From NCBI RefSeq assembly GCF_009800965.1, contig NZ_WUAF01000004.1, forward strand, positions 233,212-297,211: a DNA stretch of 64,000 nt, given 5' to 3'. Below, piece after piece: positions 27,374-37,081 of the stretch. Numbering within the stretch: the first letter of the stretch is position 1; each line of letters starts with the position of its first letter. A model generated the notes under the pieces. The model made no database searches, had not been told where the DNA came from, and saw only the letters and a program-made list of their open reading frames with translations. Origin of the DNA: Cognatazoarcus halotolerans (GTDB lineage: Bacteria > Pseudomonadota > Gammaproteobacteria > Burkholderiales > Rhodocyclaceae). The translations under genes were made by a program, and so were the position numbers.

Positions 27374-29305
27374 CTATCGCGAGATCGCGAGAATTTCGTC
27401 GAACAAGGTATTGGCGATCGACATCACCTTGGCCGATGCTTGATAGGCTTGCTGGTAGCGCACCAGATTCGCCGCCTCCTCGTCGAGGTTGACCGCGGAG
27501 ACCGAATCACGGGCGATGGTCGCCTGCTCCAGCAGACTGGTCTGGGCCTTCTCGCCGATCTGGACTTCCCGCGCCTTGGTTCCCACCGTCGTCACCAGCT
27601 GCGAATAGACCGACTGATAGCTGGCCTTGCCGTCCAGCATGGTCTTGTCGAGCTGCAAGGCCCCCAGCGCCACGCCATTGCGGTTGTCCGACACCCCACC
27701 GTCGTTCGTCGAGAAGGTAAAGGAGTCGCCCGCCTGCGGCGTGCCCGCCAGGCGGAAGCTGAAGCTGAAACCGCCCGGGCCGGTAATGGTGAAGTCCTTA
27801 CCCGCCGAATCGGTCGCCGGGTCGAACGCCAGCGGGCCGACCGTTGCCGCACCGCTGATATTGAAACCCGGAACGGAGGCATCGTAGGTGAGGACGATGT
27901 CCGAGAAGTCGGGCTTGCCATCCGGCACCCCGACGGCATCCATGCCGCTCACGTCGGTCGTAGCCACCGCGCTGATCTTGGCGGTCCCGGCGTTGCTGTT
28001 GCTGGCGGCGACCTGTACCGGATCCGCCACGGCCACCTGCCGGGTGTCGACGATCGCCACCGAGATGTCCTGGGCGGCCCTGCGGGTAGGCTGGATGAGG
28101 AAGCGCTCACCTGGCGTGACGCTCGCGCCGAGCGTGATGTCCAGCCCCACGTCGGCGGCGTTGACCGCGCTGCCGTCCGAGCGCCGCGTGAGCGTGAAGC
28201 TAGAGGCCCCGGTGATGGTAAGCAGATAATCGTCACCGGTCAGGCCGGCCGGATCGCCATAGGCGACGGTCACATTGCTGCTCGCACCGTCGATGCCGAG
28301 CACCGAGGGGCTGAGTTCGCCGAAGAAGCTTCCGCCGAGCGCGCCGTCCAGGTCCTGGCCAAGACGATGCTGGGCATTGAAGGTAAGCGCCACGCCGGCC
28401 GCGATCAGCCCGAGCTGATTCTGCGCGCTGTCCAGGCTGCCGCTGCGGAAGGCAAGCAGGCCGCCAAGCCGTCCGCCATCGAGCAAGGACTCGGGCATCG
28501 TCACCGATCCGCCACCCGGCGTCTTGAGCGCGATCTCGAGACGCCCCGGATCGGCCTTCGAGGACTGGGCCACCAGGGTGCTGGCGGTCGTGCCGATCAC
28601 CAGCGGCTGGCCGCTGCCCATGAAGACCGAGATCGAACCGTCGCTCTCGGTGACCGTCGTGACCCGGGTGTACTGGTTGAGGTCGCGAATCAGGGTATCG
28701 CGCTGGTCGCGCAAGTCGTTGGCCTGCTGGCTCGTGCCGGCCGATTCGGTCACGGCAATGCGATGGTTGATGTCCGCGATTTCCTTGGCGTAGGCAGTGA
28801 TTTCGGTCGCCGTGGACGCGATCTGGGCCTCGACGCCATCACGGATGTCGGAAAGGCGCCCGTCCAGATACTGGAATGTGGACACCAGCGAGTTGGCGCT
28901 CGAGATCATCGACTGGCGCGCAGGTATGCTGCTGGGGTTGGCCGCAACTTCCTGAACGCCGTCGAAGAACGACTGCAGCGCAGGAGACAGACCGGCCTCC
29001 GGATCGGCGAGCAGGTTGTCGATCTGCGCGATCGCCTCGGAATAGGCCGACAGCTGGGAGCGTTGGGTGTCGGCGCTGAGCACCTGCCCCTCGAGGAACG
29101 CGCTGTAGCTGCGCCGCACGGTTTCGACCTGGGTGCCCTGCCCGAAGAACCCGCCACCGGAGAACACCGGCTGCTGGGTACCCAGCACCACGCTCTGGCG
29201 GGTGAACCCTGGGGTTGCCGCATTCGAGATGTTGTGGCCCGTCGTCACCAGGCCTGCCTGGGCGGCATTGAGACCGGTGACGCCGATGTTCAGAAGGCTG
29301 GCCAT
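27374..29305 (-). CDS. flgK: Flagellar hook-associated protein FlgK (HAP1)
   Basis: A 643-residue protein. The N-terminus is typical (LLNIGVTGLNAAQAGLVTTGHNISNAATPGFTRQ), with NxANxxTPGF-like rod/hook motif. The C-terminus reads VNLDEEAANLVRYQQAYQASAKVMSIANTLFDEILAI, and a variable centre carries the D2-D3 insertions. The order flgK then flgL is normal. A sigma-54-like promoter lies 43 bp upstream of the ATG, in the gap after flgJ. Confidence 0.96.
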   Translation of the reverse strand: MASLLNIGVTGLNAAQAGLVTTGHNISNAATPGFTRQSVVLGTQQPVFSGGGFFGQGTQVETVRRSYSAFLEGQVLSADTQRSQLSAYSEAIAQIDNLLADPEAGLSPALQSFFDGVQEVAANPSSIPARQSMISSANSLVSTFQYLDGRLSDIRDGVEAQIASTATEITAYAKEIADINHRIAVTESAGTSQQANDLRDQRDTLIRDLNQYTRVTTVTESDGSISVFMGSGQPLVIGTTASTLVAQSSKADPGRLEIALKTPGGGSVTMPESLLDGGRLGGLLAFRSGSLDSAQNQLGLIAAGVALTFNAQHRLGQDLDGALGGSFFGELSPSVLGIDGASSNVTVAYGDPAGLTGDDYLLTITGASSFTLTRRSDGSAVNAADVGLDITLGASVTPGERFLIQPTRRAAQDISVAIVDTRQVAVADPVQVAASNSNAGTAKISAVATTDVSGMDAVGVPDGKPDFSDIVLTYDASVPGFNISGAATVGPLAFDPATDSAGKDFTITGPGGFSFSFRLAGTPQAGDSFTFSTNDGGVSDNRNGVALGALQLDKTMLDGKASYQSVYSQLVTTVGTKAREVQIGEKAQTSLLEQATIARDSVSAVNLDEEAANLVRYQQAYQASAKVMSIANTLFDEILAISR

Positions 29306-29347
29306 GGTGGGTGTACTCCGTTTGCCTGGGTGTTTACGTCACTCCAA

Positions 29348-29363
29348 AGCAAAACCTTTGCCA
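29348..29363 (-). promoter_or_regulatory. Sigma-54-type promoter of flgKL
   Basis: On the minus strand TGGCAAAGGTTTTGCT has the invariant GG and GC dinucleotides at -24/-12 spacing and matches the consensus TGGCAC-N5-TTGCA well. It lies in the 72-bp gap between flgJ and flgK, 43 bp before the flgK ATG. Confidence 0.75.
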
Positions 29364-29377
29364 GGTCGACGAATCGA

Positions 29378-30325
29378 CTATCCGCCGAGCGCGGTACGCA
29401 AGGTATTGCCGCCGATGATGCGGGTCAGCTTGTCGGCATACATCGGGTCGGTGGCATAGCCGGCCTGCTGCAGACTGCGCGAAAACCCCGCCGCATCCTG
29501 CTGGCCCAGCACTTCCGAATAGCGCGGATTGTCCTTGAGCAGACGAGCGTAGTCGCGGAAAGCCTCGGCGTAGGAGCCATAGGAGCGGAACCGCGAAGGC
29601 TCGCGTATCGCCTGGCCATTGCTGTATTCGAGCGCGTCGAGCGCCACCGTCTCGCCGCGCCAGCTGCGCCCGGCCTTGAGGTTGAAGAGGTTGTAGCTGG
29701 GCTGCCCGTCCTGATGCCTGAGCTCGGCCTTGCCCCAGCCGGTCTCGAGCGCCGCCTGGGCAATCATGAAGTGCGCCGGAATGCCGGTCTCGCGGCTGGC
29801 GGCCATGGCATGCGGCCACAGCTTCCCGACAAACTCCCTAGCACCCTGCGGGATGGCGGCAGCGTCGATGCCGGAAAACGCCTCGGTGACGGCATCTGCC
29901 GGCAAGCCTTCGCCGCTCCCCTGCCGTTCGGCGGCAGCTTTTGCCGCCTGCCGGATTGCCGCACCGGCGAGCGCGTCGAAGCCTGCCGCGATCTCGCCGC
30001 TGCCGCCCGCCTGACCGGGGGCTGAACCGACCGTGCCGCCAAGCTGCCGCGCAATCGCCTCGGCCAGCCCGGTGCCGCCGGCGCCCGCCATCTGGATGGC
30101 AAGCTGCTGATCGAGCAGCGAACGGAACATCCGCGTCTGCTCCGAATCCATGAGACCGTCCTTGGGCCCGGCATCGCGCATCGACTTGAGCACCATCTGC
30201 AGGAACAGGGCTTCGAACTGCTTCGCCGCCGCACCGATCGCCGCGGGGGAGTTTTCCTTCGAGAGCCGCTTGAGCTCGTTGAAGCTTCTTGGGTCGAGGG
30301 CGTTGGCGGTGTCAAGGGTGTTCAT
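29378..30325 (-). CDS. flgJ: FlgJ: rod cap with C-terminal peptidoglycan hydrolase domain
   Basis: A 315-residue dual-domain FlgJ. The N-terminal rod-binding domain includes AAKQFEALFLQMVLKSMRDAG and SLLDQQLAIQMAG. The C-terminal glucosaminidase/muramidase domain includes AQAALETGWGKAELRHQDGQPSYNLFNLKAG with the catalytic Glu, and ends near YADKLTRIIGG. It opens the murein for rod growth. The start at 30325 follows GCGAGGCGCAG. Confidence 0.94.
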   Translation of the reverse strand: MNTLDTANALDPRSFNELKRLSKENSPAAIGAAAKQFEALFLQMVLKSMRDAGPKDGLMDSEQTRMFRSLLDQQLAIQMAGAGGTGLAEAIARQLGGTVGSAPGQAGGSGEIAAGFDALAGAAIRQAAKAAAERQGSGEGLPADAVTEAFSGIDAAAIPQGAREFVGKLWPHAMAASRETGIPAHFMIAQAALETGWGKAELRHQDGQPSYNLFNLKAGRSWRGETVALDALEYSNGQAIREPSRFRSYGSYAEAFRDYARLLKDNPRYSEVLGQQDAAGFSRSLQQAGYATDPMYADKLTRIIGGNTLRTALGG

Positions 30326-30383
30326 TCGCTGCGCCTCGCGCAAGGACCGCGGGACGACTGCGTCGAGGCGCACCCGGCGCGCA

Positions 30384-31511
30384 TCAGATCACCTCGAGCT
30401 CGGCGCGCAGCGCACCGACCGATTTCATCGCCTGCAGAATGCTGATCAGATCCATCGGATTGGCGCCGACCGCGTTGAGCGCCTTGACCACCTCGGACAG
30501 GTTCGCGCCGGACTTGACGTTGATGAGGCTCGCGCCTGCCTGCTGGACGTCGACGTTGCCGCGCTGTCCGACCACGGTCTGCCCGCCGGACAGGGGATTC
30601 GGCTGGCTCACCGTGGTCTCGGTGCCGACCGTGACCGAGAGGTTGCCATGCGCCACCGCGCAGTTCTGCAACGCGACGGCCTGGTTCATGACCACCGAGC
30701 CGGTCCGCGAATTGACGATCACCTTGGCGACCTGCTGCGCCGGCGTGACGTCGAGCCCCTCGAGTCGGCCGATGAAGGCCACCCGGCTGGTGGAATCCTG
30801 CGGCGCGCGCACCTGGATGGTCCGGCCGTCGAGTGCCTGGGCAGTCCCCGGGAAGGTCGCCGCATTGATCGCATCGACCACCCGCTGCGCGGTACCGAAG
30901 TCGTTGTCGTTGAGTTCGAGATGCACGAATTCGCCCTGGCCGAGCGCGGTCGGTACGCTGCGCTCGACAGTCGCGCCGCCCGGGACGCGCCCTGCCGAGA
31001 GATGATTGATGGTCTTCGAGGCGCCGCCGCCCGACGCCCCCGCCCCGCCGATCACCACGTTGCCCTGGCCAAGCGCATACACCTGGCCGTCCGCGCCCTT
31101 GAGCGGGGTCATCAGCAGGGTGCCGCCACGCAGGCTCTTGGCATTGCCCATCGATGACACCGTGACGTCGATCTGCTGACCGGGCCGGGCGAAGGGCGGC
31201 AGGTTGGCCGTGACCATGACCGCGGCGACGTTCTTGAGCTGCAGGCTGGTGCCCGGCGGCATGGTCACACCCATGTTGCCGAGCATGTTGATGATGCTCT
31301 GCACGGTAAAGGGCGTCTGGGTGGTCTGGTCGCCACTGCCGTCGAGGCCCACCACGAGACCGTAGCCGATCAGCTGGTTGTCGCGGACACCGGCGATCGA
31401 GGCCAGGTCCTTGAGGCGCTCGGCCCTGGCTGCGGGCACCAGCGCGAGGAACACGGACAGCACCACTGCCACTCGGCGCAGGGTCGTGAGGAAGCATCGC
31501 GAGGAGGTCAT
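30384..31511 (-). CDS. flgI: Flagellar P-ring protein FlgI
   Basis: A 375-residue periplasmic protein. It has an N-terminal signal peptide ([17 protein letters not shown]) and the family blocks [81 protein letters not shown] and the C-terminal [26 protein letters not shown]. It forms the P-ring bushing around the rod. It lies 11 bp after flgH. Confidence 0.96.
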   Translation of the reverse strand: MTSSRCFLTTLRRVAVVLSVFLALVPAARAERLKDLASIAGVRDNQLIGYGLVVGLDGSGDQTTQTPFTVQSIINMLGNMGVTMPPGTSLQLKNVAAVMVTANLPPFARPGQQIDVTVSSMGNAKSLRGGTLLMTPLKGADGQVYALGQGNVVIGGAGASGGGASKTINHLSAGRVPGGATVERSVPTALGQGEFVHLELNDNDFGTAQRVVDAINAATFPGTAQALDGRTIQVRAPQDSTSRVAFIGRLEGLDVTPAQQVAKVIVNSRTGSVVMNQAVALQNCAVAHGNLSVTVGTETTVSQPNPLSGGQTVVGQRGNVDVQQAGASLINVKSGANLSEVVKALNAVGANPMDLISILQAMKSVGALRAELEVI

Positions 31512-31522
31512 GAGCGGTTTCC

Positions 31523-32197
31523 CTAGAATGGCAGCACGGCGAGGAAGAAGCGCTGCAGCCAGCCCATCACCTGACTCTCGTTGATATAGCCGCTGGCCTT
31601 GTATTCCATGCGGGCGTCGGCCACCTGGGTGGACTGTACGGTGTTGCTGGTGGTGATCTGGCTCGGGTTCACCACCCCGGAGAAGCGGATGAACTCGTTG
31701 CCCTGGTTGATCGCAATCTGCTTTTCGCCCGACACCAGCAGGTTGCCGTTCGGATAGACCTCGATGACCGTGACCGAGATCGTGCCATTGAAGGCATTGT
31801 TGGCCGCGGCCGCACCCTGCCCCGAGAAATCCGAGGTGTTGTTGCCCGAAACGCTCAAGCCTGCGAGACCGGCCAGCGGCACCTTGTTTGCCGCCGAGAT
31901 GCCGGCATCGAGCGTCGATGCGCGGCTCGCGCTCGCGTCCGAGGCCTTGGTCGCGGTATTGCGCTCGACCAGGTTGATGATCAGCGTGTCGCCGAGCAGC
32001 CGCGCGCGACGGTCCTCGAACAGCGGTCGGGTAAACGTCGCCTGGTAGATGCTGCCGTTCGCCGGCGCCATCTCGGAGCGTGGCTGGGGCCGCGCACTCA
32101 TCGGCTGGTGTACCGCGGTCGGCGGCGTCGACTGCAGGCTGGCGCAGCCACTCAGCAGCGCCAGTGAGAGCAGGAGAAGGTCACTGAAGCGTTTCAT
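31523..32197 (-). CDS. flgH: Flagellar L-ring lipoprotein FlgH
   Basis: A 224-residue outer-membrane ring protein. It has a lipoprotein signal ([16 protein letters not shown]). The L-ring core includes [36 protein letters not shown] and the end [22 protein letters not shown]. The start at 32197 is used because the upstream six residues add nothing to the signal peptide. It lies 24 bp downstream of flgG. Confidence 0.96.
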   Translation of the reverse strand: MKRFSDLLLLSLALLSGCASLQSTPPTAVHQPMSARPQPRSEMAPANGSIYQATFTRPLFEDRRARLLGDTLIINLVERNTATKASDASASRASTLDAGISAANKVPLAGLAGLSVSGNNTSDFSGQGAAAANNAFNGTISVTVIEVYPNGNLLVSGEKQIAINQGNEFIRFSGVVNPSQITTSNTVQSTQVADARMEYKASGYINESQVMGWLQRFFLAVLPF

Positions 32198-32221
32198 CGA
32201 CGTTCCCGTTGCCACCTGCGA

Positions 32222-33004
32222 TCAGAGCTGGGTCAGACGGCCGAGCATCGAGTCGGACGTCTGCACCGCGCGCGAGTTGAGCTCGTAGGCGCGCTGGGTC
32301 TGGATCATGTTCACCAGTTCCTCGGCAACGTTCACGTTGGAGGTTTCGATGTATTTCTGGTTGAGCACGCCGGCGCCATTGAGGCCGGGGGTGTTGGGCG
32401 AGGCATTGCCACTCGAGGCCGTCTCGACGAAGAGGTTCTCGCCGACGCTCTGCAGACCGCCCGGATTGACGAAGGTGGCGACCTGGATGGTGCCGATCTG
32501 GGTTGCCGTCGCGGTACCCGGCAGGGTCACGCTGACGGTGCCGTCCTTGCCGATGGTCACCGACTGGGCGTCGGACGGAATCACGATGCCGTCGGCCAGC
32601 GGATAGCCGCTGGCGGTGACCAACTGCCCGGTGCTGTCGCGCTGGAACGAGCCGTCGCGCGTGTAGGCAGTGGTGCCGTCGGGTTGGGTGATCTGGAAGA
32701 AGCCTTCGCCGCTGATCGCCACATCGAGATCGTTGCCGGTCTGGCTCAGGTTGCCCTGGGTATGGATGCGCTCGGTGGCCACCGGACGCACGCCGGTGCC
32801 CAGCTGAAGGCCCGAACCGATCTGGTTCTGCTGGGTATTCTGGGCGCCGGGCTGGCGCAGGTTCTGGTAGATCAGGTCTTCGAATACCGCACGCGAGCGC
32901 TTGAACCCCGCGGTGGAGACGTTGGCGAGGTTGTTCGAGATCACGTCCAGCTGGGTCTGCTGGGCATCGAGTCCGGTCTTGGCGATCCAGAGCGAGCGGA
33001 TCAT
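32222..33004 (-). CDS. flgG: Distal rod protein FlgG
   Basis: A 260-residue rod protein of standard length. The N-terminus is [37 protein letters not shown]. The C-terminus is [33 protein letters not shown]. These flank the GxGFFQIxxPDG core ([25 protein letters not shown]). The 135-bp gap to flgF upstream holds a hairpin. Confidence 0.96.
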   Translation of the reverse strand: MIRSLWIAKTGLDAQQTQLDVISNNLANVSTAGFKRSRAVFEDLIYQNLRQPGAQNTQQNQIGSGLQLGTGVRPVATERIHTQGNLSQTGNDLDVAISGEGFFQITQPDGTTAYTRDGSFQRDSTGQLVTASGYPLADGIVIPSDAQSVTIGKDGTVSVTLPGTATATQIGTIQVATFVNPGGLQSVGENLFVETASSGNASPNTPGLNGAGVLNQKYIETSNVNVAEELVNMIQTQRAYELNSRAVQTSDSMLGRLTQL

Positions 33005-33105
33005 GGCGGTACTCCTGGTCTAGAGATTCGATGTGCGGGCGGCACCTGCCGACCCGCGATTCCATGCTTTCATGCTAAATCGCCGAACCGCGCAGCAAAG
33101 GCACG

Positions 33106-33130
33106 AAAACCGGCCGGAAACCGGCCTAAA
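33106..33130 (-). terminator. Hairpin between flgF and flgG
   Basis: A 6-bp GC-only stem (GGCCGG/CCGGCC) with a 3-nt loop is followed on the minus strand by GGTTTTC. It could partly terminate after flgF, which would lower or separately tune flgG expression. The 135-bp gap here is the longest inside the flgB-J block. Confidence 0.45.
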
Positions 33131-33139
33131 TCAGGCAGC

Positions 33140-33883
33140 TCAGCCGGTGCCGAGCATCTTCGTGGCGGCCGCGTCGTTCTGTTCGGCGTTGCTCAGCATG
33201 CGGGTCTGCATTTCGAACTGGCGGGCCAGCGAAATCATCGTGACCATCTGCTCGACCACATTCACGTTGCTGCCCTCGAGGTAGCCGCCGGCAACCTGGA
33301 CACTTTCATCCACCGCTGCCGGCTCGCCGCTGCGCAGCCGGAAAAGACCATCCTCGCCGCGCACCAGATCGGCCTCGGGCGGATTGACCAGCTTGAGCTG
33401 GCCGACGATGTTCACTGCGTTGCGGGCGCCGGTGTTCTGCACTGCCGAGATCGAGCCGTCGCGGCCGATGACGATCTCGTTGTCCTGCGGAATCGTGATC
33501 GGCCCACCACCGCCCACCACCGGCATGCCGTCACGCGTCTGCAGGATGCCGTTCGCCGACACCTCGAGACTGCCATTGCGCGTATAGGCTTCGCTGCCAT
33601 CGGGCAATTGCACCGCGAGCCAGCCCTTGCCCTGCACCGCCACGTCGTAGGCGCGACCGGTCTGCTGCAGCGGCCCGGTGGAAAAATCGGTGGCCACCGA
33701 CGCATCCACGGCAAAAGCCCGGGTATGCAGTGGCGCCTCGGTCTGTACCTCGACCGCCCGCAGGCGGTGCATCTCGGTGCGGAAGCCGGTTGAGGTCGCG
33801 TTGGCGAGGTTGTGGGTGACCGCGTCCTGCTGACCGAGGGTATGTTTCGCCCCGGTCATTGCCGTGTATATGAGTCGGTCCAT
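33140..33883 (-). CDS. flgF: Proximal rod protein FlgF
   Basis: A 247-residue rod protein. It begins MDRLIYTAMTGAKHTLGQQDAVTHNLANATSTGFRTEMH, contains the GKGWLAVQLPDGSEAYTRNGSLEVS core, and ends in GSNVNVVEQMVTMISLARQFEMQTRMLSNAEQND. It lies between flgE and flgG in the normal order. Confidence 0.95.
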   Translation of the reverse strand: MDRLIYTAMTGAKHTLGQQDAVTHNLANATSTGFRTEMHRLRAVEVQTEAPLHTRAFAVDASVATDFSTGPLQQTGRAYDVAVQGKGWLAVQLPDGSEAYTRNGSLEVSANGILQTRDGMPVVGGGGPITIPQDNEIVIGRDGSISAVQNTGARNAVNIVGQLKLVNPPEADLVRGEDGLFRLRSGEPAAVDESVQVAGGYLEGSNVNVVEQMVTMISLARQFEMQTRMLSNAEQNDAAATKMLGTG

Positions 33884-33932
33884 TATCGATGCTCGCTATC
33901 GGTTGTGTGCTGCCGGCCCGGCGCGGCGCGCC

Positions 33933-35183
33933 TTACCTCAGGTTCACCAGGGTCTGCAGCACCTGGTCCTGGGTCTTGATCGACTGGGCGTTGGCCTGGT
34001 AGGCACGCTGCTGGGTGATCATGTTCACCAGTTCGGCGGTGAGATCGACGTTCGACTCCTCCACCGAGCCGGCGGTCAGGGTGCCGAGGCTGCCGCTGCC
34101 CGGCGTGCCGATGAGCGGCTGGCCGGAGTCGGGCGATTCGGCCCACAGGTTGTTGCCCAGCGAGATCAGGCCATTGGTGCTCTGGAAGTTGGCCAGCACC
34201 ACCTGGCCGAGATTGCGCGACTGACCGTTGGAATAGCGTCCCTGGATGGTTCCGTCCTGACCCACGGTGATCCCCGACAGGCGCCCGGAGGCGTAGCCGT
34301 CCTGGGTCTGGCGATTGACCCCGAAGGGACTGCCGTACTGGGTGCTGCCGGTGAAGTTGAGCTCGACACCGGTGATGTCGGGCGCGCCGCCGAATGCCGC
34401 GTTGTCGAAGTCGATATCCAGGCTCAGCGGCATCGTCGTGTTCAACGCGCCGGAGCTGTTGAATTCGAGCGTGATCGGCGTGGTCGAAGCAGCTGCGCCA
34501 TCGACCTGCGTGTAAAGCTCCCAGGTGCCGACATCGGGTGTGGCCGACGCGGCCTTGCGGAAATACAGGGTGGTCACGTGCGCATTGCCGAGACTGTCGA
34601 ACACCGACACCGAGGTCGATGAACTGTAGGTGGTCGGGTCCGTCTCGTCGAAGACCGCAGAGCCGGTACCGAACACCGGCGCACGGGAGTCGAGGTTGAG
34701 GCCGGCAAGGATCTGCGAGGTGACGTTCGGCGTCAGGTCCGCGGTGTCGATCTGCAGGCTGGTCGGCGAGGCGGGCAGGATCACGCCGGCGGCGTTGGCA
34801 CCGTAGCCGGTGAGCTGATAGCCCTGTACGTTGACGATGAAGCCGTCCTTGTCGACGTCGAACTGGCCGTTGCGGGTATAGGCGACGCCGCCGTCGGGCT
34901 CCGTAACGCGATAGAAACCCGAGCCGTTGATGGCGATGTCGAGCGGATTGTTGGTCGGTGTGATGTTGCCCTGCGAGAAGAGCTGGTTCACACCGCCGAT
35001 CGTCGTGCCGATACCCACCTGGGTCCCGGCCGAAGCGCCGTTGAGCGCCGCCGCATAGACGTCGGCAAAAAGCGTGTTGCCCGACTTGAAGCCGACGTTG
35101 CCAGAGTTGGCCACGTTGTTGCTGATCACGTCGAGGGATTTGGATGCCGCGTTGAGTCCGCTCAAACCTTGCTGGAAAGCCAT
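33933..35183 (-). CDS. flgE: Flagellar hook protein FlgE
   Basis: A 416-residue hook subunit. It begins MAFQQGLSGLNAASKSLDVISNNVANSGNVGFKSG. A GSGFYRVTEPDGGVAYTRNGQFDVDKDG core, a variable outer domain and the C-terminal EESNVDLTAELVNMITQQRAYQANAQSIKTQDQVLQTLVNL follow. It is preceded by its scaffold gene flgD, 15 bp away. Confidence 0.96.
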   Translation of the reverse strand: MAFQQGLSGLNAASKSLDVISNNVANSGNVGFKSGNTLFADVYAAALNGASAGTQVGIGTTIGGVNQLFSQGNITPTNNPLDIAINGSGFYRVTEPDGGVAYTRNGQFDVDKDGFIVNVQGYQLTGYGANAAGVILPASPTSLQIDTADLTPNVTSQILAGLNLDSRAPVFGTGSAVFDETDPTTYSSSTSVSVFDSLGNAHVTTLYFRKAASATPDVGTWELYTQVDGAAASTTPITLEFNSSGALNTTMPLSLDIDFDNAAFGGAPDITGVELNFTGSTQYGSPFGVNRQTQDGYASGRLSGITVGQDGTIQGRYSNGQSRNLGQVVLANFQSTNGLISLGNNLWAESPDSGQPLIGTPGSGSLGTLTAGSVEESNVDLTAELVNMITQQRAYQANAQSIKTQDQVLQTLVNLR

Positions 35184-35198
35184 TTTCCGACTCCTGAA

Positions 35199-35882
35199 TC
35201 AGAGAATCTGACGAATCTCGGACATGCCGAACATGCCCAATGAACCCACTTCGGCGGCGACCCCGGCGGTACCGCGGGTAATGCTCGTGACCGTGCCCTG
35301 CTCGAGCGTCTGTGCCGTTACCTTTTCACCGTCGGCGAGTGCCTTCACCGCAACCGAGTAGCGACCACCGGCCGCGGCACTGCCGTCGATGGCGGTGCCG
35401 TCCCAGCGGAAGGCATAGGTGCCGGCTTCCAGCGCGCCCATGTTGATCACCGCGACCTCTCGTCCGGTGGCATCCATGATCGACACGGTCACATCGGTGG
35501 CCGCGTCGTCGAGCGTCACGCCGCCGAGCGCCCCGCCCTCGCCGAGGGTCAGATGCTGGCCGGGCACCAGCACCGAGCGCCCGACCAGCGCCGCTGCCTG
35601 CATGGTTTCGCTGCCGAGCATGCCGTCCATCATCGTCGCGAGCGTCTGGTTGAGACGCTCGATACCATCCACCGTGCTGATCTGCGCGAGCTGCGAGGTG
35701 ACCTGAGCGTTGTCGAGCGGATTGAGCGGGTCCTGGTTCTTGAGCTGGGTCGTCAGCAGCGTGAGGAAATTGGTCTGCGCCTCGTCGGTCGCAGTCGCAT
35801 CCTTCTTCTCCGCCGCACGGGCCAGCGAAGCATAGATGTCGGCAGCGGCGGTGCCGGGCGCGGTGGTCGATGTGGTTGCCAT
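35199..35882 (-). CDS. flgD: Hook assembly scaffold FlgD
   Basis: A 227-residue hook-cap protein. The N-terminal export/scaffold region includes TNFLTLLTTQLKNQDPLNPLDNAQVTSQLAQISTVDGIERLNQTL. A FlgD-type Ig/Tudor domain follows (VSIMDATGREVAVINMGALEAGTYAFRWDG). It ends near EVGSLGMFGMSEIRQIL. It is removed when the hook is finished. Confidence 0.95.
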   Translation of the reverse strand: MATTSTTAPGTAAADIYASLARAAEKKDATATDEAQTNFLTLLTTQLKNQDPLNPLDNAQVTSQLAQISTVDGIERLNQTLATMMDGMLGSETMQAAALVGRSVLVPGQHLTLGEGGALGGVTLDDAATDVTVSIMDATGREVAVINMGALEAGTYAFRWDGTAIDGSAAAGGRYSVAVKALADGEKVTAQTLEQGTVTSITRGTAGVAAEVGSLGMFGMSEIRQIL

Positions 35883-35909
35883 GATTCAGTCCTTTGTACG
35901 TGCCGGCGC

Positions 35910-36314
35910 TTACTGGCCGATCTGCAAGGTGCGTTGCAGGAGCGTGCGCGCGGTATTCATCATCTCGGCGTTGTTCTGGTAGGCGCGCGAAGCGGAGATC
36001 ATGTTGACCATCTCTTCGACCACATTGACGTTCGGCATCTCCACGTAACCTTCGCCGTTTGCAGCCGGACTCGCCGGGTCGTAGACCAGACGCATCGGCG
36101 CGGCACTCTCGACCACCTGGGTGACCTCGACGCCGACACCCGATCCGCCCGCCACCGGCTTGGCCGCAAACACCACCTGCTTGGCCTTGTAGGGCTGCCC
36201 GTCCGAACCGGTAACGCTGTCCGCATTGGCGAGATTGGAGGCGGTGGCGTTGAGCCGGGCCGACTGTGCCGTCAGCGCCGAACCGGCAATCTGGAAAACG
36301 TTGAGCATGCTCAT
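35910..36314 (-). CDS. flgC: Proximal rod protein FlgC
   Basis: A 134-residue rod protein. The N-terminal rod motif is [28 protein letters not shown], and the C-terminal part is [45 protein letters not shown]. It lies 12 bp after flgB. Confidence 0.96.
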   Translation of the reverse strand: MSMLNVFQIAGSALTAQSARLNATASNLANADSVTGSDGQPYKAKQVVFAAKPVAGGSGVGVEVTQVVESAAPMRLVYDPASPAANGEGYVEMPNVNVVEEMVNMISASRAYQNNAEMMNTARTLLQRTLQIGQ

Positions 36315-36326
36315 GATCCGCCTCCC

Positions 36327-36728
36327 TCAGCCCTGGATCGCCTGCTGCATGGTACGCAGCAGACCATTGATGAAGGTCAGGCTGGCTTCGTAATGGACCG
36401 CGTTCTCGGCGAAGGCGCTGCGTTCGACATCCATGTCGACCGTATTGCCATCGACGGCACCCTGACGCTCGGTGCGAAAGCGCGCCATGGCATCGAGCGG
36501 GTTGCTCGCCGCCTCACGCAGATGCGAGGCGTTGGTGGTAGCCAGGGCGAGCGGCCCCATGCGCGAACCGAGCGCGCCTTTGAGCGCGCTGCCGAAATCG
36601 ATGTCACGCGCCTTGTAGTTGGGCGTATCGGCATTGGCGATGTTGGACGCCAGCAACTGCTGCCGATAGGCACGTGTATTGAGTGCCTGCTGATGAAACG
36701 CGAGATCGGAGTTGATCGAGTTCGACAT
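36327..36728 (-). CDS. flgB: Proximal rod protein FlgB
   Basis: A 133-residue first gene of the rod/hook operon. The N-terminus is DLAFHQQALNTRAYRQQLLASNIANADTPNYKARDIDF, and the C-terminus is YEASLTFINGLLRTMQQAIQG. The start at 36728 follows GAGGTAAAGATC; the longer frame upstream is leader. A sigma-54-like promoter lies about 65 bp upstream of the ATG. Confidence 0.96.
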   Translation of the reverse strand: MSNSINSDLAFHQQALNTRAYRQQLLASNIANADTPNYKARDIDFGSALKGALGSRMGPLALATTNASHLREAASNPLDAMARFRTERQGAVDGNTVDMDVERSAFAENAVHYEASLTFINGLLRTMQQAIQG

Positions 36729-37081
36729 GATCTTTACCTCAAGTATTCGCCGCACTTGCCGCAATCAGGTTCGTCGGCTGTCGTACTGCCTAATGCACCT
36801 TCCATGCCAGCCATGCTACGACCCGCTTGTCACGCCTCATCACCCGATAAAACCCTTAAAAACCATCCAATTCAGACCGTTTTGCCGGCAATGCGGCAAG
36901 CCGGCCGGCAGCTTTTGCCGCCGCGGCGAATAACGTCGCCCTCCTCGCGCGCATGTGCGCACGTCCATTGTTTCTTCCGCTTGCCCCCTTGCGGCAAAGC
37001 AGGCGCGGAAGCCGGAATTGGCGGGCATTTACCGGTTTGTTCGGCGGGCCCGGGCACTGCCCGCCATGGTCAAATGGCACC
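36729..37081. other. Divergent control region between flgB and flgA
   Basis: A 353-bp gap between divergent operons. The flgB-proximal half holds the sigma-54-type promoter at 36794-36809. The flgA-proximal half is GC-rich and contains no promoter that could be read with confidence. No gene is seen. Confidence 0.6.
36794..36809 (-). promoter_or_regulatory. Sigma-54-type promoter of the flgB operon
   Basis: On the minus strand TGGCATGGAAGGTGCA carries GG and GC at the -24/-12 spacing and fits the sigma-54 consensus. It is 66 bp upstream of the flgB ATG. It implies control by a FleQ/FlrC-type enhancer-binding protein encoded elsewhere. Confidence 0.75.

Noticed and set aside
27440..30025. 861-codon plus-strand frame over flgK/flgJ
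   Set aside because: Antisense to two unmistakable flagellar genes; composition is the Arg/Gly/His-rich pattern of shadow frames.
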